From Spirochaetia bacterium (lineage in GTDB: Bacteria > Spirochaetota > Spirochaetia > B11-G9), in NCBI GenBank assembly GCA_027859095.1, contig JAQIBN010000046.1, positions 1-33,258 of the forward strand: DNA of 33,258 nt. The letters are read 5' to 3'. The notes beneath the pieces were generated by a model that saw only the letters and a program-made list of their open reading frames with translations, had not been told where the DNA came from and made no database searches. Each line of letters starts with the position of its first letter. Positions within the stretch are counted from its first letter, which is position 1. Made by a program: the position numbers and the translations under genes. Shown piece by piece: positions 23,570 to 30,668 of the stretch.

Positions 23570-23629
23570 ATAGTATATAATCCTAACTGAATATACTATT
23601 TATAAATGATTTAGTACATAAAATCATTT
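23570..23629. promoter_or_regulatory. Two adjacent 9-bp inverted repeats in the rseC/nqr intergenic region
   Basis: ATAGTATAT (23570-23578) is the reverse complement of ATATACTAT (23591-23599). AAATGATTT (23604-23612) is the reverse complement of AAATCATTT (23621-23629). Both are exact, with spacers of 12 and eight bases. Placed between divergent genes, they could be operators or form hairpins in the leaders. The region is AT-rich, which raises the chance of coincidence. Confidence 0.5.
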
Positions 23630-23673
23630 TATCTTTCAATATTAACTTTACTAAATCAGCTTAGGAGGCGTAG

Positions 23674-24576
23674 GTGTTTCAGAAACAGATCATGATGAGA
23701 AAGGTCATTTATTCTCTCATTCCGATCTTTCTTTTTTCTATATATCTTTATGGATGGAGGGTTCTGGCTCTTGCAGCTGTAGTCTTTGCTGCAGGTATTC
23801 TGACTGAATACCTCTTTATGAAACAACGAAAACAGAAAGTGTCCGAAGCAGTGTTAGTTAGCTGCGCTTTATATACCTTATCCATGCCGCCAATGGTTCC
23901 TTTGTGGATAGCTGCCATCGGGATAATCTTTGGAATACTCTTTGGAAAGAGTATTTATGGCGGTTTCGGCCGGAATGTATTTAACCCTGCAATAACAGGG
24001 CGTTTGTTCATCTATATTTCATTTCCCAGAGTTATGACTGGAGGATGGATGATTCCCGGCAAATTTGGAACCCTTAGTGCCGATGCAGTGACGGGTGCCA
24101 CTCCACTGGAGATGATGCGGGTAGGTAATATCCCCCCTCTTAATGACCTTCTTTTAGGTTTCAGAATGGGTGCTCTTGGCGAAAGTGCAATTATTCTTAT
24201 AGTATTAGCTGCTGTTTATCTAATTGTTACTAAGACCGCAAGCTGGAAATCAATGTTATCGACAGTAGTTTCCTTTCTTGTTTTGCAGAGTATATTGTTC
24301 TATTCCGGTATAATTCCGGCTCCACCTCTTGAGAGTCTGCTGGCAGGTAGTATTTTATTTATTGCAGTTTTTATGGTTACAGATCCTATTTCATCTGCCA
24401 AAAAGCCATTGGGACAGATTTTTTACGGGATAGTAATAGGTGTTTCTCTGGCTCTCATAAGAGACTTTTCACTTTTTCCTGAAGGATCAAGTTTTGCAAT
24501 TCTAATGGGAAATATGTTTGCACCTCTTCTGGATGAACTCGCTGGTAAGTTAAAGAAGAAGGCGGTGAAAAAATGA
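23674..24576 (+). CDS. nqrB: NqrB/RnfD-like flavinylated membrane subunit
   Basis: A 300-residue integral membrane protein with about eight to nine helices. The flavinylation motif DAVTGATPLE (137-146) offers Thr143 for covalent FMN attached by ApbE. YGGFGRNVFNPAITGRLF (95-112) resembles NqrB more than RnfD, which usually has GQNPFNPAM. It is shorter than NqrB (about 410) and RnfD (about 350). The start is GTG 23674, with AGGAGG five bases upstream; the ATG at 23692 is too far from it. First gene of a BCDEF operon with no nqrA before it; the gene on that side is the divergent RseC-like one. It overlaps the next gene by four bases. Confidence 0.88.
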   Translation: MFQKQIMMRKVIYSLIPIFLFSIYLYGWRVLALAAVVFAAGILTEYLFMKQRKQKVSEAVLVSCALYTLSMPPMVPLWIAAIGIIFGILFGKSIYGGFGRNVFNPAITGRLFIYISFPRVMTGGWMIPGKFGTLSADAVTGATPLEMMRVGNIPPLNDLLLGFRMGALGESAIILIVLAAVYLIVTKTASWKSMLSTVVSFLVLQSILFYSGIIPAPPLESLLAGSILFIAVFMVTDPISSAKKPLGQIFYGIVIGVSLALIRDFSLFPEGSSFAILMGNMFAPLLDELAGKLKKKAVKK

Positions 24577-25178
24577 AAAAGGACGGGTTGATCTATACTG
24601 TTATAGTTAGTGTTATTTCTGCGTTTCTTTTTGTATTTCTACTATCTCTTGCTTATGGAGCTACTAAGGGTAAAGTTGAAGAAAATCAGAGGCTTACAGA
24701 AGCCAGAGCTTACCTTGTTGCTGCAGGTATAGAAGTAAGTGAAAATATGGATATTGAAGTTTCTTTTAATACTAATTTCCCTAATTTTGATACTGATTCA
24801 GCTTATCAAACTACAAATGTAAATGGGAAGTCTGTTATAGTAAGCCCCTTTCAGGGAAACGGATTATGGGGAACTATAACTGGAGTAATTGGAATGACTT
24901 TTGATCTTCAGCGAATTGTAGGGTTTGAAATCGTATCCCATGTAGAAACCCCTGGACTTGGTGGACGTATTGATGAAGCCTGGTTTAAAACACAATTTAA
25001 GGGCGAATATGCTGCCAATGGAATTGTTGTAAAACATGGTGGAAGTGGTGGTGATACAGATCCTGATAATGGTCAAGTGGATGGAATTACCGGTGCATCC
25101 AGAACCAGTGACTCTGTACAGGTCATTATTAATCAGCAGATAGAAAAAATTAAATCAGAACTGGGAGGTACTAACTAA
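24573..25178 (+). CDS. nqrC: NqrC/RnfG-like FMN-binding subunit
   Basis: A 201-residue protein with one N-terminal helix (about 7-30) and an extracytoplasmic FMN_bind domain. The motif DGITGASRTS (170-179) supplies Ser176 at the position where NqrC/RnfG carry covalently bound FMN through a phosphoester to Thr. Serine is an accepted variant in ApbE-target motifs. HVETPGLGGRIDE (123-135) is a family hallmark. It starts inside the preceding gene (ATGA overlap) and ends in a one-base TAATG overlap with the next. An ApbE flavin transferase is required but is not encoded in this window. Confidence 0.92.
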   Translation: MKKDGLIYTVIVSVISAFLFVFLLSLAYGATKGKVEENQRLTEARAYLVAAGIEVSENMDIEVSFNTNFPNFDTDSAYQTTNVNGKSVIVSPFQGNGLWGTITGVIGMTFDLQRIVGFEIVSHVETPGLGGRIDEAWFKTQFKGEYAANGIVVKHGGSGGDTDPDNGQVDGITGASRTSDSVQVIINQQIEKIKSELGGTN

Positions 25179-25789
25179 TGGACGAAGACTCACCAGTTCA
25201 AATTTTAAAAAATAATATCTGGTACAGTAATCCAATTTTTATACAGATTCTTGGGATCTGTTCAACTTTGGCGGTTACTAATAATCTTACAAATACAGTT
25301 ATAATGACTTTAGGGTTATTATTTGTTGCAGCATTTACGAATCTTACTGTTTCCCTTCTTAAAAATTTAATACCCCGAAAAGTAAGAATGATACTTCAAA
25401 CTTTGATAATTGCTTTTTATGTAATTATTGTTGATATCCTTCTAAGAGCCTATCTTCCTGAGATAAGTAAGGCTCTGGGACCGTATGTAGGACTTATTAT
25501 TACAAACTGTATAATTATGGGGCGTGCGGAAGCTTTTGCCCAATCTCATGGACCACTTATTTCTGCCTGGGATGGAATAACCTCCGGGCTTGGTTATATG
25601 TGGGTACTCATGTTAATAGCATTTGTAAGAGAACTTATGGGATTTGGAACAGTTTTTGGTATAACTGTACTTCCTGCAGGTTTTACTCCCTGGACTATAA
25701 TGGTAATGGCACCAAGTGCATTTTTCCTATTAGGAACATTTATCTGGGTAGCAAAAACAATAATACTTAGGCAAGAAGGTGGTAAATAA
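25178..25789 (+). CDS. nqrD: NqrD/RnfE-like membrane subunit
   Basis: A 203-residue membrane protein with six hydrophobic helices. NPIFIQILGICSTLAVTNNL (18-37) with Cys28 and LIITNCIIMGRAEAFA (106-121) with Cys111 match the two half-membrane cysteines of NqrD/RnfE. In Na+-NQR these join the pair in the E/A subunit to bind an iron-sulfur cluster in the membrane core. WDGITSGLGY is another family element. It is translationally coupled on both sides by one-base stop/start overlaps. Confidence 0.94.
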   Translation: MDEDSPVQILKNNIWYSNPIFIQILGICSTLAVTNNLTNTVIMTLGLLFVAAFTNLTVSLLKNLIPRKVRMILQTLIIAFYVIIVDILLRAYLPEISKALGPYVGLIITNCIIMGRAEAFAQSHGPLISAWDGITSGLGYMWVLMLIAFVRELMGFGTVFGITVLPAGFTPWTIMVMAPSAFFLLGTFIWVAKTIILRQEGGK

Positions 25790-26382
25790 TGGTACCAGAT
25801 TTAAATCCCGTAGTCTTATTATTTGCATCAATATTTACCAGTAATATTCTTCTGGCAAATTTTCTTGGAATGTGTTCATTTATTTCTATTTCAAAGGATA
25901 TGAAATCTTCCAATGGTCTGGGCTTAGCCGTTACTGTTGTTTTAACACTTACTGCAATGCTTAACTGGGTTCTTCTTCAGTATGTTCTTATTCCTCTGGA
26001 TTTGCTTTATCTGAGGTATATTATTTTTATTATAGTTATAGCTGCAACTGTGCAGATTCTTGAAATGGTTATAGACAGGGTTTCCCCTGCTCTCTACATG
26101 TCCCTTGGAATATTTCTTCCACTTATTACTGTTAACTGTGCAATTCTTGGAGTAGCATTATTTATGCAGATACGAAATTACAGCTTTCTTCAGACAGTAA
26201 TTTTTGCTTTTGGATCAGGTTTGGGATGGTGGCTGGCTATTGTGGCTCTTGCTGCCATACAAAAAAAACTAGTTAAAGCTCCGGTACCGGCGGGTCTGAA
26301 GGGCCCTGGAATTACTCTGATTACCATCGGTTTTATGGCCATGGCTTTTATTGGGTTTTCTGGTATGTTAAGTGTTCAGTAG
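25789..26382 (+). CDS. nqrE: NqrE/RnfA-like membrane subunit
   Basis: A 197-residue membrane protein with six helices, the inverted-topology partner of NqrD. SNILLANFLGMCSFISISK (18-36) with Cys29 and LPLITVNCAILGVAL (110-124) with Cys117 supply the other half of the intramembrane cysteine set. The C-terminal GPGITLITIGFMAMAFIGFSG matches RnfA/NqrE. The start overlaps the nqrD stop by one base. The gap to nqrF is 27 bases and contains its strong ribosome site. Confidence 0.94.
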   Translation: MVPDLNPVVLLFASIFTSNILLANFLGMCSFISISKDMKSSNGLGLAVTVVLTLTAMLNWVLLQYVLIPLDLLYLRYIIFIIVIAATVQILEMVIDRVSPALYMSLGIFLPLITVNCAILGVALFMQIRNYSFLQTVIFAFGSGLGWWLAIVALAAIQKKLVKAPVPAGLKGPGITLITIGFMAMAFIGFSGMLSVQ

Positions 26383-26409
26383 AAAGCGATTAAAGAGAGG
26401 AGGTCTCAG

Positions 26410-27522
26410 TTGAATTTTTTAATAGCACCAATTGTAGTTGCTGTAATATCTGGAATCCTGGCAGCAGCTATATCTATTGTAGACAAAATTGTTAATAACT
26501 ATGGTGAAGTAAATATAAGTATAAATGGTGGGAAAAAGGTTCTTGCACTAAATGGCGGAGAGTCTCTTTTATCCTCTTTAGCCTCCCAGGAAATCTTTAT
26601 TCCTTCTGCCTGTGGTGGAAGGGGTAGCTGCGGTGCATGTAAATGCCAGGTTACCAGTGATGTCGGTATTCATCTACCCACAGAAATTCCTTATCTGGAC
26701 AAAAAGGAGATGGCCGAGAATATTCGTCTTTCCTGCCAGGTAAAGGTAAAAGCAGATATTGATATAATGATTCCTGAAGATCTGTTTAATGTCAAAAAAA
26801 TAAAGTCGAAGGTTTTATCGATAAGGGACGTGACCCATGATATTAAAGAGGTTAAATTTGATCTTCAGGGAGAGGAAATTAATTTTAAAGCCGGAAGATA
26901 TGTGCAGCTGGTTGTTCCCCCCTATAACAAAATAAAGGGAAGTACCCAGAGGGCATATTCAATGTCTTCAAAACCGGATGATAAAGGATTTGTGGAACTA
27001 TTAATACGACTTGTTCCCGGGGGCATCGCTACTACCTGGGCTCACACTCTTCTTCTGGTTGGAATGGAAGTGGATCTAATAGGACCCTTCGGTGATTTTG
27101 AGAGATCTGAAACAGAGGCAACTATGGTTTGTGTTGCAGGTGGTTCCGGTATGGCTCCATTCAAATCTATTCTTTATGACATGTTTGAAAAAGGTGAAAT
27201 AAATAGAGAGGTCTGGTACTTTTTTGGAGCAAGAACTACTAAAGATGTTCTTTATCTGGAAGAGATGATGGAACTTGATTCCAAATGGGATAAATTTCAC
27301 TTTATTGCCGCCCTTTCAGAACCCGAAGAAGAAAGTGGCTGGACTGGAGAGACTGGATTGATAACAGATGTTCTGGATAAGTATCTAAAAACAAAGATTA
27401 ATAAAGAAAAAGCAAGAGAGGGATATCTCTGTGGAAGTCCTGGTATGATTGGTGCCTGTAACAATGTTCTAACTGCAAATGATATAACAATTGATAATAT
27501 ATATTATGATAATTTTGCTTAA
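26410..27522 (+). CDS. nqrF: NqrF-like NADH dehydrogenase subunit (2Fe-2S, FAD, NADH)
   Basis: A 370-residue NADH-input subunit. One N-terminal helix (4-24) anchors it. The plant-type 2Fe-2S domain has Cys68, Cys74, Cys77 and Cys109 (C-x5-C-x2-C-x31-C). The ferredoxin-reductase module follows: FAD motif RAYSMSS (181-187), GGIATTW, the NADH motif VAGGSGMAPF (242-251) and the C-terminal CGSPGMIGAC. This architecture is NqrF and does not occur in classical Rnf, where RnfB and RnfC do electron input. It is slightly shorter than the usual 400-410. The start is TTG 26410, seven bases after AGGAGG; no ATG is near. Confidence 0.93.
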   Translation: MNFLIAPIVVAVISGILAAAISIVDKIVNNYGEVNISINGGKKVLALNGGESLLSSLASQEIFIPSACGGRGSCGACKCQVTSDVGIHLPTEIPYLDKKEMAENIRLSCQVKVKADIDIMIPEDLFNVKKIKSKVLSIRDVTHDIKEVKFDLQGEEINFKAGRYVQLVVPPYNKIKGSTQRAYSMSSKPDDKGFVELLIRLVPGGIATTWAHTLLLVGMEVDLIGPFGDFERSETEATMVCVAGGSGMAPFKSILYDMFEKGEINREVWYFFGARTTKDVLYLEEMMELDSKWDKFHFIAALSEPEEESGWTGETGLITDVLDKYLKTKINKEKAREGYLCGSPGMIGACNNVLTANDITIDNIYYDNFA

Positions 27523-27537
27523 TCGGAGGATCGAATT

Positions 27538-27990
27538 ATGAAAATGACTCCTGCAATGAAAAAAGCACAGGAAAATATGCTCCCAGGTGTAATTATAGCG
27601 GAAGGTTTTCTTGGTGATGAAAATAAATCTATAAAAGATATGATGGTTCGGGATGAAGGAGAAATGTCCAAAGCTGGTCTTGATTTTGATGAGGTTGCGG
27701 ATCGCTTACTGTATTTCCTGGAAGAAGGCCGAAAGGGGCTTGGTGAACCGGTAACTATAAAAGACAAGTGGTTAATTCGAGTAGTTGATCCCAGAGGGAA
27801 ACTACCCTGCCCATTTGAAGATGGTATTTTCCGTAAAATGACAGCAGAAATTGAACTTAAATCCACTGGAGAAAAGCTCCTTGTTACAGATCTTTCAATT
27901 CACCTACTTAAGGAGCATCATTTTATTGAGGGGATAGGTTCCCAGTTTAGACTTGAACCGGAACTAGTTAAAAGAGTGCTCTTCAGTTAA
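27538..27990 (+). CDS. Unrecognised protein encoded at the end of the Nqr-like operon
   Basis: A 150-residue soluble protein that I do not recognise. It has no signal peptide or membrane helix. It is mixed alpha/beta, with a notable VVDPRGKLPCPFEDGIFRK segment (about 82-100) holding its only cysteine, and a C-terminal HLLKEHHFIEGIG stretch rich in histidine. The ATG at 27538 is preceded by GGAGG at good spacing, and the gene starts 15 bases after nqrF and ends just before the terminator at 28017, so it is the sixth gene of the transcript. A role in assembly, electron transfer or regulation of the complex is possible but unsupported by sequence. Confidence 0.8.
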   Translation: MKMTPAMKKAQENMLPGVIIAEGFLGDENKSIKDMMVRDEGEMSKAGLDFDEVADRLLYFLEEGRKGLGEPVTIKDKWLIRVVDPRGKLPCPFEDGIFRKMTAEIELKSTGEKLLVTDLSIHLLKEHHFIEGIGSQFRLEPELVKRVLFS

Positions 27991-28016
27991 CAAGAGACAC
28001 ATATCCTCTGCAAAGT

Positions 28017-28039
28017 GAGGGCGTATTGCATACGCCCTC
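28017..28039 (+). terminator. Terminator hairpin at the end of the Nqr-like operon
   Basis: GAGGGCGTAT (28017-28026) pairs perfectly with ATACGCCCTC (28030-28039) around TGC, followed by TTCCTT. It lies 26 bases after the last stop, between convergent genes. The T-run is weak but the ten-pair GC-rich stem is strong. Confidence 0.75.
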
Positions 28040-28066
28040 TTCCTTAGGAAATTAATCATTTCTACC

Positions 28067-29182
28067 TCAAAACACAAATCCTATACCTATCATAAAGGCT
28101 GTGTATCCAAAGTCTTCATCGTAATCATCAAAGAGTGTATATGCCGGGAAAGATGATGTCCCTGTCTGAATTCTCATACTAAAAACAAGGTCGCTGAGTC
28201 TGAAATCCGCTCCAAGCTCAATACCTACAACAAAGGCTCCGTACTCTGATTCTGGGAATGATGATGTATCCCATGCTTCATCAGATATTATGACATATTG
28301 ATATCCTAATCCCAGCCCACCATAGAATTGCAGCATATTGCCTATAGGGTATATACCACCAGCGGTTACACGCAGATCCATGTTGCTGAAACTTAAATAA
28401 TCAGTATCATAGTCATAGTATGAATTCGTAATATAGGAAGTTATGTACTCAAACCCAAAAGAACCACTTACGGCAAAATAATAATATTTACCAATTGTCA
28501 TTAATGAATGAATGTCAAATCCAGCAGTCCAAGGTTCATAATTTCCTGTTCCCATTCCCAAATCCAACCATGACAGTAATAGATCATATCCCGATCCGCT
28601 GAATGATGGCATAATATAGGACATGGTAGTCCTGGAAAATGTTTTAGGTTTTGTTGAGGTACCTGCTGCTGGTTTTACGGGTGCTGTCCTGACCGGGGCA
28701 GGCTGGGCTGCCATGGTGGCAACTTCCTTTCCTATCAGTTTACCCCCTACCATCTCTGCAACGTTGAACAGAACATCAATCTGTCCCTGCATACGGGCGG
28801 ATTCCTGGGAGACAACCTGGGCCGTCGCAACCTCTATGAGCCTTGCAGACACCGTATAGGTAGTCCCCAACTGACTTACATTGGCAATACAGAGGTATTC
28901 TGCTCCGAATGTAGCACCGAGTTCCTTTATATCCTCAGCATTTACATCACCTGAAAGCTGGAATTTCTTTTCTTCCTGAATATTACTAACATAAGCACGG
29001 TCAATGGCAATAAAGTTAGCAGATTTTACAAATTGTTCATTTAGTGTATCTGCAACAATGGCAGAAGCATTGGAATGAATCCCTTCACCAAGAGAAGCAT
29101 CAAGTACAGCTACTTTTGATATTCCAGAGGCCATTTGGATTATAAATAAAAATGCTAAAATTACCATTAGTAGTTTTTTCAC
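28067..29182 (-). CDS. CsgG-like domain protein with C-terminal outer-membrane barrel-like domain
   Basis: A 371-residue exported protein. Signal peptide about 1-20 (cleavage near ASG-ISK). Residues about 22-150 resemble the CsgG/LpoB-like fold: KVAVLDASLGEG, AEYLCIANVSQLGTTYTVSARLIEVATAQVV. A low-complexity linker rich in Pro, Ala and Thr (about 158-185) leads to a C-terminal domain (about 190-371) with repeated aromatic strands, ending in GIGFVF, as expected for a small barrel. Such fusions are common in spirochaetes; function unknown. The start is GTG 29182 with AAGGAG upstream. It has its own promoter at 29212 and converges on the Nqr-like operon. Confidence 0.72.
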   Translation of the reverse strand: MKKLLMVILAFLFIIQMASGISKVAVLDASLGEGIHSNASAIVADTLNEQFVKSANFIAIDRAYVSNIQEEKKFQLSGDVNAEDIKELGATFGAEYLCIANVSQLGTTYTVSARLIEVATAQVVSQESARMQGQIDVLFNVAEMVGGKLIGKEVATMAAQPAPVRTAPVKPAAGTSTKPKTFSRTTMSYIMPSFSGSGYDLLLSWLDLGMGTGNYEPWTAGFDIHSLMTIGKYYYFAVSGSFGFEYITSYITNSYYDYDTDYLSFSNMDLRVTAGGIYPIGNMLQFYGGLGLGYQYVIISDEAWDTSSFPESEYGAFVVGIELGADFRLSDLVFSMRIQTGTSSFPAYTLFDDYDEDFGYTAFMIGIGFVF

Positions 29183-29211
29183 GGGAGCTCCTTAAATAAA
29201 ATATAATTATT

Positions 29212-29240
29212 ACTATACATCGAAACCAATAATATTGCAA
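29212..29240 (-). promoter_or_regulatory. Promoter of the CsgG-like gene
   Basis: Minus-strand TTGCAA (29240-29235), 17 bases, TATAGT (29217-29212), five of six at the -10 box. It lies 30 bases ahead of the GTG start. Confidence 0.55.
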
Positions 29241-29259
29241 AGATTTTGAATTTGAAGTG

Positions 29260-29379
29260 TTAATTAATTTTTCTATATTTAATCTCTTTTTTAACATAAC
29301 TATTTGTACAGTCACAACCAACACATCCCATTCCTTTACACTCTTTTACAGTACTCTCTACTGTAAACTGTTTTGACAT
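29260..29379 (-). CDS. 39-residue cysteine-rich small protein
   Basis: A 40-codon frame (including stop) opening at ATG 29379, seven bases after the stop of the outer-membrane protein gene. The peptide begins MSKQFTVESTVKE, has the cluster CKGMGCVGCDC (C14, C19, C22, C24) and ends with a lysine/arginine-rich tail. C-x4-C-x2-C-x-C could bind zinc or an iron-sulfur cluster, or undergo disulfide formation or modification. No good Shine-Dalgarno is visible, so translation would depend on coupling. I do not recognise a family. The frame is too short for most gene finders. Confidence 0.45.
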   Translation of the reverse strand: MSKQFTVESTVKECKGMGCVGCDCTNSYVKKEIKYRKIN

Positions 29380-29386
29380 ATTTCTA

Positions 29387-30424
29387 TTAAAGTTTTTGTG
29401 AATAGGAAAAGGCTATTCTTCTAAAATCAACATAACTTCCAATATATTCTCTGGTTCGGAAGTAGTTATTATATATTGTTGCATCGGTAAATAATTTTTC
29501 TGTACGGAACTGAACCAAAATCAGTAAACTGCTGTCTTCAGAAAGCTTAATATTGGCAAGAGGTCCAAATGTAACTTGAGTAAAGTCAGATCCCCAGTCA
29601 ACAGGATCGGAGGAAGACAAATCTTTGTTGTCCCCTATCATCTGTTCAGTTTCAACTAAAAATGCAACTGTGTTTAGCTTGTATGGTAATTGATAGCCTA
29701 AGACATATGTTCCCCAGAAGTTGAAGCCGTTAAAGTTTTCTCCTGGATCAGCTTCATACTGCCATGCTTCTTCTGCGTTAGCCCCTGAAAAGTATTCATG
29801 TTCCACTTTTGCTGTAGCTGCCATAATAATATGTGTCCATTCCCCGGGGATTATTGCGCCCAGATCAAACTGGAAGGTTCCGGAAAGCCATGATTTTGAA
29901 ACTATACCGGGAACTGGGTCTTCTTCCGGGATTCCTGTTCCATTTTTATTTAAACCCAGACCATTGAATAAACCGAAAAAATTCCAACCTGTTCCAAGCT
30001 GAGTTCCTGCCTGGAAGTTAAGGAAGGCTATAGGAGTTAAAGTTGCAGAGACAATTGCATTAATAGATACTGGAGAAAGTTCTCCTTTAAATTGATAAAG
30101 AATATTATTATCAGCGCTTAATGCCCCAGTGCCTTTCATAAATGGTACTTTGATCTTGTGGGTAATTGAAGCTTTTGCCTCAGCCCCACCCCAGCCATTT
30201 CCAAGATCTCTACCCTGATCAATATCTGATGGCAAATAGGGATTTTGGTCTACAACTGGTGAATAGGATATTGGGGCGAATGCACCATCAGAGACACCAT
30301 CTCCTTTATTATCATCAAAATAATATGCACCTACTGCACCAAAATATGTTGAACTTTCAGCTGCAAATAAAGTTCCCCCAACAATAATCATTATAAAAAT
30401 TGTAGTTATAAGTTTGTTTTTCAT
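29387..30424 (-). CDS. Predicted outer-membrane beta-barrel protein
   Basis: A 345-residue exported protein of unknown function. The signal peptide is MKNKLITTIFIMIIVGGTLFA, cleaved before AESS. The mature part has many short alternating strands with aromatic residues (TYFGAVGAYYF, FNFWGTYVLGYQL, LLILVQFRTEKLF), typical of a spirochaetal outer-membrane barrel. There is no lipobox and no recognised catalytic motif. The ATG at 30424 follows AAGGGA. It precedes the 39-residue Cys-rich ORF by seven bases and may be cotranscribed with it. Confidence 0.65.
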   Translation of the reverse strand: MKNKLITTIFIMIIVGGTLFAAESSTYFGAVGAYYFDDNKGDGVSDGAFAPISYSPVVDQNPYLPSDIDQGRDLGNGWGGAEAKASITHKIKVPFMKGTGALSADNNILYQFKGELSPVSINAIVSATLTPIAFLNFQAGTQLGTGWNFFGLFNGLGLNKNGTGIPEEDPVPGIVSKSWLSGTFQFDLGAIIPGEWTHIIMAATAKVEHEYFSGANAEEAWQYEADPGENFNGFNFWGTYVLGYQLPYKLNTVAFLVETEQMIGDNKDLSSSDPVDWGSDFTQVTFGPLANIKLSEDSSLLILVQFRTEKLFTDATIYNNYFRTREYIGSYVDFRRIAFSYSQKL

Positions 30425-30584
30425 AATTATCCCTTGATTTTCCTTTTTAGATTGATATCATAGGATAATACCGATCCTGTTCACTTGCAAGTAGAAATAA
30501 ATCACGATAGTGTAGACAAAATAGTGATTTGTAAGTAATTTGTTCATTTCGCCTCAGACACTATTTGTTATATAAGGAGTTCCC

Positions 30585-30665
30585 ATGAAACTCGGATTAA
30601 AATCAAAATTTTCTATTCCTATTGTATTAGTTTTAGTAGCAGCCTTTTCTATTAAATTCCTGTAG
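30585..30665 (+). pseudogene. 5' end of the chemoreceptor gene, cut off by an in-frame TAG
   Basis: ATG 30585 is preceded by AAGGAG at good spacing and opens 26 codons, starting MKLGLKSKFSIPIVLVLVAAF, which is the first membrane helix of a chemoreceptor. TAG at 30663-30665 ends it. Three bases later the same frame continues as the receptor. This is the natural N-terminus of the gene annotated from 30669. Confidence 0.85.
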
Positions 30666-30668
30666 TCC

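Noticed and set aside
23674-27522. Classical Rnf complex
   Set aside because: RnfB and RnfC are missing and the last subunit has full NqrF architecture, so an Rnf label would be misleading even though B-E are homologous to RnfD, G, E and A.
30499-30530. AAATCAC...GTGATTT inverted repeat ahead of the chemoreceptor gene
   Set aside because: Only seven-base arms with an 18-base spacer in AT-rich sequence; no convincing promoter alignment.
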